Assembly (NCBI GenBank): GCA_002347185.1
Contig: DDXK01000005.1
Span: forward strand, 1-13,609
Length of the DNA stretch: 13,609 nucleotides
Direction of reading: 5' to 3'
Source: Desulfobulbaceae bacterium UBA2262
GTDB lineage: Bacteria; Desulfobacterota; Desulfobulbia; Desulfobulbales; Desulfurivibrionaceae
How positions within the stretch are numbered: position 1 is the stretch's first letter; each line of letters opens with the position of its first letter. The translations under genes were made by a program, and so were the position numbers. This document shows, piece after piece, positions 6,046-13,529 of the stretch. The notes under the pieces were generated by a model. It searched no databases. It saw only the letters and a list, made by a program, of their open reading frames with translations, and was not told the DNA's origin.

Positions 6046-9000
6046 TCAGGCAATCTTCCGCCGCCGGATCATGAAGTAAAGGACCGGAACCGCCATGCGG
6101 CTGATGAGCAGGGAGGCTATCTCGCCAAACATCAGGGCGATGGCCAGCCCCTGGAAGATCGGATCGGCAAGGATCACCGAAGCCCCCACCACCACGGCCA
6201 GCGCGGTGAGAAGCATGGGCCGGAAGCGGATGGCTCCGGCTTCGACCACGGCCTCGGTGAGCGGCTGGCCATGGGAAAGGCGCAGCTCGATGAAATCGAC
6301 AAGAATGATGGAGTTGCGCACCACAATGCCCGCCCCGGCCATGAAGCCGATCATGGAGGTGGCGGTGAAGAAGGCGCCAAAGCCCCAATGGGCCGGGAGG
6401 ATGCCGATGAGGGAAAAGGGGATGGCGGCCATCACCACCAGAGGCACCACATAATCCTTGAACCAGCCCACCATGAGCATGTAGATCAGGATCAGCACTG
6501 CGGCGAAGGCCAGGCCAAGGTCGCGAAAAACCTCCAGGGTGATCTGCCACTCGCCGTCCCACTTCAGGGAGGAATTCAGCTCGTCGAAGGGCTGGCGCAG
6601 GTTATGGATCATAATCCTTTCGCCTCCGGCCCCGTATTCCTCCCCGTCCAGAGCGGCCAGCTCCCTGTTGATGGCAAGGATTGCATAGGCCGGGCTTTCC
6701 GCGGCGCCGGCGACATCGCCGGTCACATAGATGACCGGCTTGAGATTCTTCCGGTAGATGGGCTGCTCCACCGCTTCCTCCCCGACCAGGACCAGCTCCC
6801 CCAGGGGCACCAGGGCCCCGGCCGGATCGCGGCCAGAGCGGAGACGCAACCCGAGCAGGTCATCCACCCTGGCCCGCTGCTCCCTGGGCAGCTGGAGGAT
6901 GATCTCGACCGCCTCCTTCTCCCGGGGCTGGTGCAGAAGGTCTACCGCCAGCCCGCTGGTTGCCAGCTCCACGGTCCGGACGATTGCATCCTCGGAGATG
7001 CCGTGCAGGGCAGCTTTTTCCTTGTCCACCGTAAAAACAAGCCGCTGCCGCGCCTCCTCCCGATACCAGTCCACATCCACCACCCCTCCTGTGCGGGAAA
7101 AGATTTCCTTCACCTTCCCGGCAAGGCGCAGGCGCGCCGCGTCCGTCGGTCCGTAGACCTCGGCCACCAGGGTCTGCAGGACAGGAGGGCCGGGCGGCAC
7201 CTCGGCCACGGCCACGGTGGCCCCGTACCCGGCGGCGATGGCCGCGAGCCGGGGGCGAATGCGCTTGGCGATCTCGTGACTCTGTGCCTTCCGCTCGCCC
7301 TTGGGCAGCAGATTGACCTGGATATCGGCCAGATTGGCGGAATTACGCAGATAATAGTGGCGGACCAGGCCGTTGAAGTTGAAGGGCGAAGCCGTGCCGA
7401 CGTACACCTGATAATTGACCACCTCGGGCTCGCTGCCGATGGCCGCCGCCATCTCGCGTGCTACCCGGGCGGTGTGTTCAAGGGTCGAGCCTTCCGGCAG
7501 ATCGAGAACCACCTGAAATTCGCTCTTGTTGTCAAAAGGAAGCATCTTCACCCTGACCTGGCCGAAAACAACCAGGGAGCAGGAGCCAAGAAGCAGGATG
7601 ACGATCACGGCAAAGAAGAGGAGCCGCCAGCCGGAACTGGCCAGGAGCGGATCCATGATCCGGTGATACAGGCGGGTAAAGAAATCATCGGGTGCATGCC
7701 CATCGCCTGCTCCCCCCTCGGCGGGGGGCGGCGCATCGCTGACAGCCGACGCCTCCGTTGCCCGCAAAACCCGAGTTGCCGCCCAGGGAGTGACGGTGAA
7801 GGCGATGAGCAGCGAAAAAAGCATGGCTGCTGAGGAGCCGACGGGAATGGGCCGCATGTAGGGGCCCATGAGTCCGCCCACAAAGGCCATGGGCAGAATG
7901 GCGGCAATCACCGCCCAGGTGGCGAGAACCGTGGGGTTGCCCACCTCGCGCACCGCCCCGATGGCGATCTCGGCCAGGCCACGGCCGCGGTTGACCGGCA
8001 GCCGCATGTGCCGGACGATGTTTTCCACCACGACGATGGCGTCATCCACCAGGATGCCAATGGAAAAAATCAGGGCAAAGAGGGTGATGCGGTTCAGGGT
8101 ATAGCCGTAGAGATAGAAGAGCAGCAGAGTCAGGGCCAGGGTTGAGGGGATGGCGAGGATGACGATGATGGACTCGCGCCAACCCAGAAAGAAGAGGATG
8201 AGGAGCGCCACACCGAAGACAGCGATGGCCATGTGCAGCAGCAGCTCATTGGATTTCTCCGCCGCGGTCTCGCCATAGTTCCTGGTCACGCTCACCGTGA
8301 CTTCCGCCGGAATGAGGCTCCCCTTGAGGGAATCGACCTTGGCCAGCACCGCCGCCACCACCTGCACGGCGTTGGCCCCGGGCCTCTTGGCCACGGAGAG
8401 CGTCACGGCCGCCTCCTCGCCCCGGCCCTTGCCCTGCCCGAAGAGGACATAGGTATCCGGTTCCGCCGGGCCGTCGATGATCTGCGCCACCTCCTCCAGG
8501 TAGACCGGCCGCCCCTGGCGGACGCCAACCACCACCCGGCCAAGCTCGGCGGCGGAAGCAAGAAAGGCCCCGGCCTGCAGGAGCACCTCCTGATCCAGGG
8601 CGCGGAGACTTCCGGCCTGGCTCTGGCGGTTTGCCTGCCGCAGGAGGGGGGCCAGTTCCGCCACGCTGAGTTCCCGGGCGGCGAGAAGGAGAGGATCAAA
8701 AAGCACCCGCATCTGCCTCGGGCTACCGCCGATGAGCCTGGTCTCGGCCACGGCGGGGATGCTTTTTACGGCATCATCCAGCTGGGCGGCCAGTCGCCGC
8801 AGGGTGAAATGATCATAGCCGGTGCTGTGCAGGGTCAGGGCCAGGACCGGCACGTCATCGATGGTGTGCGGCTTGATGAGCGGCGCGGCAACACCCTGGG
8901 GAATGCGGTCAAAATTAGTGGCGAGCTTCTGGTTGAGACGGACGATGGCGTCCTCAAGCTTTTCCCCCACCAGGAAGCGGGCTATGAGCAGGCATTGCCC

Positions 9001-9294
9001 CGGCATGGAGGTGGTGTAAAGATACTCCACTCCGGGTATTTCGTAGAGCAGTTTTTCCATGGGGATGGCCACCCGCTCTTCAACCTCCCTGGGGGTGGCG
9101 CCGGGCATGGCGACCATGATGTCGATCATGGGCACCTTGATCTGCGGCTCTTCCTCGCGGGGAAGCATGAGCACGGCCAGTAGGCCGAGCAGCAGCGAGG
9201 CGACGATGCCGATGGGGGTCAGCTTGGAATCGACAAAGAACGCGGCCAGCCGGCCGGAAAAACCCAGGGCTGCTTTGGCGGAATGGGGTTCCAT
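6046..9294 (-). CDS. RND-family efflux permease (AcrB-like, HAE-type)
   Basis: Inner-membrane proton-driven export pump of 1082 residues, normal for the family. It has the typical double repeat: a first membrane helix near 25-45; a periplasmic porter region; helices 2-6 (about 350-505); a cytoplasmic link with a variable Ala/Pro/Gly-rich stretch (about 511-535); helix 7 (about 556-578); a second porter region; and helices 8-12 (about 925-1078). Helix 4 carries the proton-relay pair Asp417-Asp418 in 'GILVDDAIVVVENI'. Helix 10 has 'GAGIVVRNSIILVDF', with Arg993 where AcrB has Lys940. Helix 11 keeps the Thr (Thr1030). It starts four bases after the stop of the membrane-fusion gene and completes an outer-membrane protein, adaptor, pump operon. 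The substrate cannot be read from sequence. The Asp-Asp in helix 4 favours an organic-compound (HAE) exporter over a CusA-type metal pump. Confidence 0.93.
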   Translation of the reverse strand: MEPHSAKAALGFSGRLAAFFVDSKLTPIGIVASLLLGLLAVLMLPREEEPQIKVPMIDIMVAMPGATPREVEERVAIPMEKLLYEIPGVEYLYTTSMPGQCLLIARFLVGEKLEDAIVRLNQKLATNFDRIPQGVAAPLIKPHTIDDVPVLALTLHSTGYDHFTLRRLAAQLDDAVKSIPAVAETRLIGGSPRQMRVLFDPLLLAARELSVAELAPLLRQANRQSQAGSLRALDQEVLLQAGAFLASAAELGRVVVGVRQGRPVYLEEVAQIIDGPAEPDTYVLFGQGKGRGEEAAVTLSVAKRPGANAVQVVAAVLAKVDSLKGSLIPAEVTVSVTRNYGETAAEKSNELLLHMAIAVFGVALLILFFLGWRESIIVILAIPSTLALTLLLFYLYGYTLNRITLFALIFSIGILVDDAIVVVENIVRHMRLPVNRGRGLAEIAIGAVREVGNPTVLATWAVIAAILPMAFVGGLMGPYMRPIPVGSSAAMLFSLLIAFTVTPWAATRVLRATEASAVSDAPPPAEGGAGDGHAPDDFFTRLYHRIMDPLLASSGWRLLFFAVIVILLLGSCSLVVFGQVRVKMLPFDNKSEFQVVLDLPEGSTLEHTARVAREMAAAIGSEPEVVNYQVYVGTASPFNFNGLVRHYYLRNSANLADIQVNLLPKGERKAQSHEIAKRIRPRLAAIAAGYGATVAVAEVPPGPPVLQTLVAEVYGPTDAARLRLAGKVKEIFSRTGGVVDVDWYREEARQRLVFTVDKEKAALHGISEDAIVRTVELATSGLAVDLLHQPREKEAVEIILQLPREQRARVDDLLGLRLRSGRDPAGALVPLGELVLVGEEAVEQPIYRKNLKPVIYVTGDVAGAAESPAYAILAINRELAALDGEEYGAGGERIMIHNLRQPFDELNSSLKWDGEWQITLEVFRDLGLAFAAVLILIYMLMVGWFKDYVVPLVVMAAIPFSLIGILPAHWGFGAFFTATSMIGFMAGAGIVVRNSIILVDFIELRLSHGQPLTEAVVEAGAIRFRPMLLTALAVVVGASVILADPIFQGLAIALMFGEIASLLISRMAVPVLYFMIRRRKIA

Positions 9295-9298
9295 GCGC

Positions 9299-10333
9299 CT
9301 AGGGCTCCACCTGCACGGGCTGTCCGTCCCGGAGCGGGGCGGCGCTCTCCACCACCACCAGCTCTCCCTCGCGCAGACCGCTCAATATCTCGATCAGCCC
9401 TTCGCGCTCCTCGCCGCTGCGAACCAGGCGCAGCTCCGCCCGCCCCTCCGCCCGCACCAGAAATACCCTTTCCATCTGGCCAAACCGCGACACCGCCTCC
9501 ACAGGGACCATCAGCCCCGGCCCGGCAAAGCCCGGCAGGCCCACCCGCGCGTGCTGGCCGACCCGGGCCTTGTCCGCGCCAGTGAGCGCGAGCTTCAGCA
9601 AAAAAGAACGGGAGCCGCTCTCCGCCGCCGGCGCCATCTCCTCAACCTTCCCGGCACCGCGAAAACCTGCGGCGGGAACGGTCAGGGGCAAACTGTCGCC
9701 AGGCTTGACCAGGCGGGCCAGGGATTCCGGTACCGCGGCGACGACCTGCAGGCGTTCGCTGTTCACCAGAACGAGAAGGGGCAGGCCGGGCATGGCCAGA
9801 TCCCCAACCCTGACCAGCTTTTGCGAGATATGGCCGGCAAAGGGCGCAACAATGCGGGTATGGGCCTCGATGGCCTTCGCCTCGCGCAGAGCCGCCTCAG
9901 CAAGGCGACGCTGTTCGGCCAGCTCCTTCACCGCCTCCGGAGCGGCCGCCTCCTTGGCAAGCAGGCGGCTCTCGCGCTCATGGTGCCGGACGGCCTGGGC
10001 CATTCGCGCCTCAGCCTGCGCAACCCGTGCCGTAATCTCGGCGGCGCTGATTTTCACCAGCAGATCACCCTTGCCCACCTCCGCCCCGATGAATACCGGC
10101 AGCTCCTCGATGAGGCCGGCAACCCTGGCGGCAATAGTGGCTGAATGCACCGCCTCGACGGTGCCCGCTGTTTCAAGGGGAGCCTCGGATTGCGCACCTA
10201 CGGCAGCGACAACCCGCACCCGAATCGTCGGCAGCGTTTTCACCGGAAGGCCCTCTTCCGGCTCCGCACCGCAGCCGCCGAGAAAAAACAGCGCAGAAAA
10301 GAAAAGAGCTTGCACATATCGCCAGGGAACCAT
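9299..10333 (-). CDS. Membrane-fusion (HlyD/AcrA-type) lipoprotein of the RND pump
   Basis: Periplasmic adaptor of 344 residues that links the RND pump to the outer-membrane channel. A lipoprotein signal, 'MVPWRYVQALFFSALFFLGGC', places the lipidated cysteine at residue 21. The first half of the lipoyl-like barrel-sandwich ('AARVAGLIEELPVFIGAEVGKGDLL') leads into a coiled-coil hairpin (about 100-155, rich in Ala, Glu and Arg). The second lipoyl half follows ('IVAPFAGHISQKLVRVGD'), then beta-barrel and membrane-proximal domains. The ATG at 10333 is preceded by GAGGA at a good distance. A longer reading to 10474 would overlap the outer-membrane gene and lose the signal peptide. It lies 37 bases after the outer-membrane gene and four bases before the pump gene, consistent with one mRNA. 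Confidence 0.93.
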   Translation of the reverse strand: MVPWRYVQALFFSALFFLGGCGAEPEEGLPVKTLPTIRVRVVAAVGAQSEAPLETAGTVEAVHSATIAARVAGLIEELPVFIGAEVGKGDLLVKISAAEITARVAQAEARMAQAVRHHERESRLLAKEAAAPEAVKELAEQRRLAEAALREAKAIEAHTRIVAPFAGHISQKLVRVGDLAMPGLPLLVLVNSERLQVVAAVPESLARLVKPGDSLPLTVPAAGFRGAGKVEEMAPAAESGSRSFLLKLALTGADKARVGQHARVGLPGFAGPGLMVPVEAVSRFGQMERVFLVRAEGRAELRLVRSGEEREGLIEILSGLREGELVVVESAAPLRDGQPVQVEP

Positions 10334-10370
10334 GAATTTCCTCGTTGCAATCCTTGCCCGCCAACCGCCC

Positions 10371-11774
10371 TTAACGCTGCCCAGCGCCACCCGTCCCCTG
10401 GGGAAACTGGTCCAGCCCCAGAGCGCGGCGCAGATCGGCAACACCATTTTTTTCCGCTCCCCGGGCAATGGCACGCCGCACCACCGCCTCGGTCAGCCGC
10501 TTTTCCGCGGCAATGAGGTCTGAGGCAAGAAGCAGCCCCTCCTGAAAGCGTTCCCGATAGATCCGAACACTTTCCTGAGCCAACGCCACGCTTTCCTCCG
10601 TGGTCCGCAGCCGCTCCCGGGCATCCAGCAAGGCCAGCCGAGCCTGCTCGACCTCCAGGCCGATGGCAAGCTCGAGCTTCCGTTTCTGCTCGCGGGCCTC
10701 GGCGAGCACGGCCACGGCCCGGCTCACCTCGGCGGAAGTCCGCTGACCGTCAAAGAGGTTGTAACGGAGCCTAACTCCGGCCTCCCAGGAATCACCAGTA
10801 TGGTCCAGCACCTCGCCCCGCTCCACCCCGTAGCCGGCATACCCCTCGACTGAAGGATAATGCCCGGCTCCAGCCAGCCGGACTCTTTCCTCCGCCGCCC
10901 TGATCAGTTCCGCAGCCCCCTGCAGTTCTGGCCTCTGCTCGGAGAGCGCCTCCTGTGGCACCTCCTGGGGCGTTTCCTCCACCTCGTCCAGAAAAACTTC
11001 CTCTCCCTCAAGGCCGAGCAGAACCAGGAAGACCTTCCGCGCCAGGGCCAGACCATGCCTTTCCCGGCTGAGCTCCTCACGCCGCCTCGCATGCTCTACT
11101 TCGAGGGCAAGCAGATCAGCACGGAGAAGCACTCCTTCCTGCTCCCTTGCCCTCGCCACCCGCAGAATTCCCTCGCTGTCCGCAACCGCAGCTTCACGGC
11201 CGCGGACAAGTTCCCCGGCCTGCACGATCTGGTTGAAAGCGCGCACCACTTCAAAGGAAAGCCGGGAACGTACGGCTGCAGAAGCCAGGCGCGCGGCAGC
11301 CCCTTCCGCCTCGGCGGCAGACAATCCGGCCTGGTCGCGCCAGCCGTTAAAAATCGCGTAGCCGAGACGAACGGCAAAAGAGAGACTGTCGGTGTGACCG
11401 GGGTTGTTGAAGTCGATTGCCTCGCTGAACGCGCCCTGATTGAGGATGTTGCCAAAGGAATACATCGGCGTATTGGTCAGGGTGTAGTGGGAGTATGCCG
11501 TCAGCTGCGGAAGAAAAGAGGCTTTCTCCGAGGCCACGACTGCGGCGGCCGCCTCGATCCTGCGCAGAGCGGTTCTGGCATCCGGATTATTACCCAGGGC
11601 AAAACGCACCGCATCCTGCACCTTCCATATCCTGGGGCGAACCTTCTCGGCGCCAGCCTCTCCGGACCGCGTAAAGCCAGGCGGGCAAAGGAAAAGCAGG
11701 GTACAGAGAAGCCCGATGGACAACCTGCGGGGAAGCAAGGCTGGGGCTCTCTTCTTTTCCGGGAGGGACATCAT
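10371..11774 (-). CDS. TolC-type outer-membrane efflux protein
   Basis: Outer-membrane channel of 467 residues in the outer membrane efflux protein (OEP) family. An N-terminal basic stretch and hydrophobic segment (about 17-33) form a signal peptide, probably cleaved near residue 41. Two homologous OEP repeats follow: the first starts near 'VQDAVRFALGNNPD', the second near 'LSEQRPELQGAAELIRAAEERV'. Both have long Ala/Glu/Arg-rich helices typical of the periplasmic tunnel and beta-strand segments such as 'YAIFNGWRDQAG' and 'RYNLFDGQRTSAEV'. It is first in the operon, ahead of adaptor and pump. A second ATG follows directly at 11771 and either could be used; the ribosome-binding site is poor (GAGAG, about ten bases away). 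A promoter lies at 11876-11903. Confidence 0.92.
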   Translation of the reverse strand: MMSLPEKKRAPALLPRRLSIGLLCTLLFLCPPGFTRSGEAGAEKVRPRIWKVQDAVRFALGNNPDARTALRRIEAAAAVVASEKASFLPQLTAYSHYTLTNTPMYSFGNILNQGAFSEAIDFNNPGHTDSLSFAVRLGYAIFNGWRDQAGLSAAEAEGAAARLASAAVRSRLSFEVVRAFNQIVQAGELVRGREAAVADSEGILRVARAREQEGVLLRADLLALEVEHARRREELSRERHGLALARKVFLVLLGLEGEEVFLDEVEETPQEVPQEALSEQRPELQGAAELIRAAEERVRLAGAGHYPSVEGYAGYGVERGEVLDHTGDSWEAGVRLRYNLFDGQRTSAEVSRAVAVLAEAREQKRKLELAIGLEVEQARLALLDARERLRTTEESVALAQESVRIYRERFQEGLLLASDLIAAEKRLTEAVVRRAIARGAEKNGVADLRRALGLDQFPQGTGGAGQR

Positions 11775-11875
11775 GGGGGTTCAGCTCTCGCTTCCTGGAA
11801 ACAGTGGAAAAACAGGGAACGCCCAGGGATAAGTCAGGCAAGAGGCGTCGGCCTCGACGGTTGCCCGGCTCCATC

Positions 11876-11903
11876 ATTCTATCACAGATGCGGGGCAGCT
11901 CAA
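11876..11903 (-). promoter_or_regulatory. Promoter of the tripartite efflux operon
   Basis: On the minus strand, TTGAGC (11898-11903) and TAGAAT (11876-11881) are separated by 16 bases. The spacer ends in TGA, giving an extended -10 (TGnTAGAAT). The -10 matches consensus at 5 of 6 positions. A start near 11869 leaves a leader of about 95 bases that includes a small hairpin (CGTCG-AGGC-CGACG). The site lies just downstream of the skp terminator. Confidence 0.5.
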
Positions 11904-11912
11904 TGGGAGGGG

Positions 11913-11942
11913 AAAAAAAAGCGCTGCGGAATTCCGCAGCGC
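11913..11942 (-). terminator. Intrinsic terminator of skp
   Basis: On the minus strand a perfect self-complementary hairpin (11921-11942, 22 bases, AATT in the loop) is followed by eight T residues (11913-11920). It starts 28 bases after the skp stop. It separates skp from the efflux operon. Confidence 0.95.
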
Positions 11943-11970
11943 CTGAAAAACAAAACAAATCGTCGGAGAA

Positions 11971-12528
11971 CTATTTTTTCAAACGCGCGTCCAGTTCCTT
12001 CTGAACCTGATCACTGATATCCAGCGCATCGTCGGCATAGAGAAGGCCGGTTCTGTTGCGAAGCCCCTTCATGGTGTACTCCATGATCAGGGAATAGCCG
12101 TTTTTCTTGCCGACTTCTGCGATAACCTCATGCAGCTCCTTGAGGATCGGCTCCATGATCTTCTTCTCGAGCTGTTGAATTTCCTGCTTGGCGTCCTCGG
12201 TTTTCATCCCGTAATCGCGGAGCCTCTTCTGGTACTCACGCTCTTTTTCGCCGCGGACCTCATCGCTCCAGGCCGAGCTTTTCTTCTCAATCTCATTTTT
12301 CATCGCGGTCAACGCATCTTCATCCGCTTTGAACCTGGCCTGAAACTTCTCAACCTCGGCCTGCAAGGTCTTTTGCGCCTCCTGGGCAGCCTTCGAAGTG
12401 CCAAGGATTTTCTGGATACTGATGGTTGCAACCTTCACCTGCCCTTTCTCCGCCGAAGCCTGCTCGACGAAGAAGGCGGCCGTTGCCACACAGATAACCA
12501 GCAACACACTGAGAACTCTACTCTTCAT
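11971..12528 (-). CDS. skp: Periplasmic chaperone of the Skp/OmpH family
   Basis: Holds unfolded outer-membrane proteins in the periplasm on their way to the BAM complex. It has 185 residues from the ATG at 12528. The signal peptide 'MKSRVLSVLLVICVATAAFF...' ends at a good A-S-A site near residue 27. The mature protein starts with a beta-strand 'VKVATISIQKIL', followed by long charged helices (Lys/Glu/Gln-rich coiled-coil arms, about 45-125) and the C-terminal part of the trimer core ('NGYSLIMEYTMKG...LLYADDALDISDQV'). The ATG at 12534 is rejected as the main start because AGGGG touches it, while it lies six bases before the ATG at 12528. skp is usually next to bamA and lpxD; here it stands alone between two terminators, after pal. 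Confidence 0.9.
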   Translation of the reverse strand: MKSRVLSVLLVICVATAAFFVEQASAEKGQVKVATISIQKILGTSKAAQEAQKTLQAEVEKFQARFKADEDALTAMKNEIEKKSSAWSDEVRGEKEREYQKRLRDYGMKTEDAKQEIQQLEKKIMEPILKELHEVIAEVGKKNGYSLIMEYTMKGLRNRTGLLYADDALDISDQVQKELDARLKK

Positions 12529-12568
12529 AGCCATCCCCTATTCAATATCAGCCGGGAACTTCCTGATA

Positions 12569-12590
12569 GTGCCCGCCCGTGGGCCGGCAC
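12569..12590. repeat. 22-base imperfect inverted repeat upstream of skp
   Basis: Two 10-base arms (12569-12578 and 12581-12590) pair with one mismatch around a two-base centre, in the gap between the pal terminator and the skp start. It could be an operator or a leader hairpin. No clear -35/-10 pair for skp was found here. Confidence 0.4.
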
Positions 12591-12600
12591 TTAATGGAGA

Positions 12601-12647
12601 AAACAAAAAAGAGAGATGGGGGAGACACAGCCCCCCCATCTCTCTTT
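12601..12647 (-). terminator. Intrinsic terminator of pal
   Basis: On the minus strand, a perfect 15-base-pair stem (12633-12647 with 12608-12622) encloses a 10-base loop and runs into a T-rich tail (TTTTTTGTTT). It begins 17 bases after the pal stop codon. Confidence 0.95.
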
Positions 12648-12663
12648 ACCGGCACGAAGCCGC

Positions 12664-13215
12664 TTACTTGATTACGACAAAGTCGTCACGACGATTCTGG
12701 GACCAGGCGTGCTCATCATGGCCGTAGTTCAGAGGCCGCTCCTCGCCGTAGCTCAGGGTATCGATACGGCTTTCGACAACTCCCATGTTGATGAGGAACT
12801 TCTTGCCAGCCATGGCGCGTCTCTCGCCCAGTGCCATGTTGTACTCGTTGGTGCCGCGCTCGTCGGTATTGCCTTCGACCCGAACACGGACGGACGGGGA
12901 AGCGTTCAACAGCTCCGCGTTCTTGGTGATCCGCCCCTCCTGGTCAGCCCGGATATTGGACTTGTCGAAGTCGAAGTAAATCGGCAGCATCGGCGCAGTG
13001 GTACGCCCCTCGAGCACCGCTCCGGTATCCCCGCCGGCCCAGCCCTTGTCGGTAAGAGACTCTTCCCGCCCAGAACCGTCGCCGATGTCGGCTTTGACTC
13101 CACCACCAGCAAGATCCTTGTCGCTTTGCACTTTCTTTGCACAACCGCCCGCAAAAAGAGAAAGGGCAATCACCGCAGAAGCTACAGCCATAAACCGAAA
13201 CATCTCTTTTTTCAT
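12664..13215 (-). CDS. pal: Peptidoglycan-associated lipoprotein Pal (OmpA family)
   Basis: Outer-membrane lipoprotein that holds the outer membrane to peptidoglycan and works with Tol proteins in cell division. It has 183 residues from the ATG at 13215. The signal peptide ends at lipobox A-G-G-Cys25. A Gly/Asp-rich linker follows, then the OmpA C-terminal peptidoglycan-binding domain (about 75-183). This contains 'IYFDFDKSNIR', 'VEGNTDERGTNEYNMALGERRA' (the Asp and Arg that bind diaminopimelate) and 'SYGEERP..YGHDEHAWSQNRRDDFV'. GGAG lies directly upstream of the ATG, which rules out the longer reading to 13329 through an AT-rich repeat region. tolB, the usual gene before pal, is not present upstream; a strong terminator follows. 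Confidence 0.96.
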   Translation of the reverse strand: MKKEMFRFMAVASAVIALSLFAGGCAKKVQSDKDLAGGGVKADIGDGSGREESLTDKGWAGGDTGAVLEGRTTAPMLPIYFDFDKSNIRADQEGRITKNAELLNASPSVRVRVEGNTDERGTNEYNMALGERRAMAGKKFLINMGVVESRIDTLSYGEERPLNYGHDEHAWSQNRRDDFVVIK

Positions 13216-13241
13216 CTCTCTCCAACCTCCAGATAATTTTA

Positions 13242-13302
13242 TTGACAGATTATCAGCTTTGAAAATCAAGTTTTGACTACTGATTATCAGTCTGAGAATC
13301 AG
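13242..13302. repeat. Cluster of short palindromic repeats upstream of pal
   Basis: TTGAC-A-GATTATCAG (13242-13256) recurs as TTGAC-TACT-GATTATCAG (13273-13290). Within the same stretch are TTGA-AAA-TCAA (13259-13269), ACTGAT-T-ATCAGT (13279-13291) and CTGA-GAA-TCAG (13292-13302). This gives four related TGA-N3-TCA-like units in about 57 bases, with centres at about 13251, 13264, 13285 and 13297. The region is much more AT-rich than the genes and lies 27-87 bases before the pal ATG. It resembles an operator array; the regulator is unknown. Confidence 0.6.
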
Positions 13303-13319
13303 ATATATAGTTTTGAATT

Positions 13320-13529
13320 CTAGCACCATTCCTGAAAATTGTTAAGCGAATTCAGAGGCTCCTCAAAAAATTTCTTTTTATATTCCGGTAAGTAATCAAT
13401 TATATATATTGTTTTCCCCTCACCGGTGAAACGCCAGGCGATAACACTATTTCCTTGCATACACACTGGAACTGGGTATAATTCCATGCTATTTTCAAAA
13501 GTGGCATCAGGCTTCCGACCGTTTGCCAT
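13320..13529 (-). CDS. Small hypothetical protein, unrecognised
   Basis: An open frame of 69 codons from the ATG at 13529 to a TAG at 13320-13322, 104 bases before the pal start. I do not recognise the protein. It has no signal peptide or membrane helix, and a mixed soluble composition with aromatic and charged residues ('VIAWRFTGEGKTIYIIDYLPEY'). The end 'NNFQEWC' is unlike a random frame in GC-rich DNA. A TGA lies in frame just two codons upstream, so it cannot be extended. AAGGGG is present but ten bases from the ATG, which is far. A second in-frame ATG is at codon 15. It is clearly more AT-rich than its neighbours. It could be a genuine small gene, the remnant of a longer one, or a chance frame. 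Confidence 0.45.
   Translation of the reverse strand: MANGRKPDATFENSMELYPVPVCMQGNSVIAWRFTGEGKTIYIIDYLPEYKKKFFEEPLNSLNNFQEWC

Noticed and set aside
6007..7833. 608-codon open frame on the plus strand
   Set aside because: Antisense shadow of the RND permease. The composition is low-complexity (His, Gly, Asp, Gln) and no motif is present.
12541..12600. Sigma-54 promoter before skp (GGGCAC...)
   Set aside because: The downstream GC element at the required spacing is missing.
13242..13302. Short CRISPR-like array
   Set aside because: The repeats are 9-15 bases, palindromic and unevenly spaced, with no unique spacers of constant length and no cas genes.
13242..13302. FNR or Fur binding site
   Set aside because: The TTGA-N3-TCAA spacing is wrong for FNR (TTGAT-N4-ATCAA), and GATAAT hexamers do not assemble into a complete 7-1-7 Fur box.
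13216..13329. Upstream extension of pal to a 221-residue protein
   Set aside because: The extension would place the lipoprotein signal internally and translate the repeat array. A Shine-Dalgarno sequence directly precedes the ATG at 13215.
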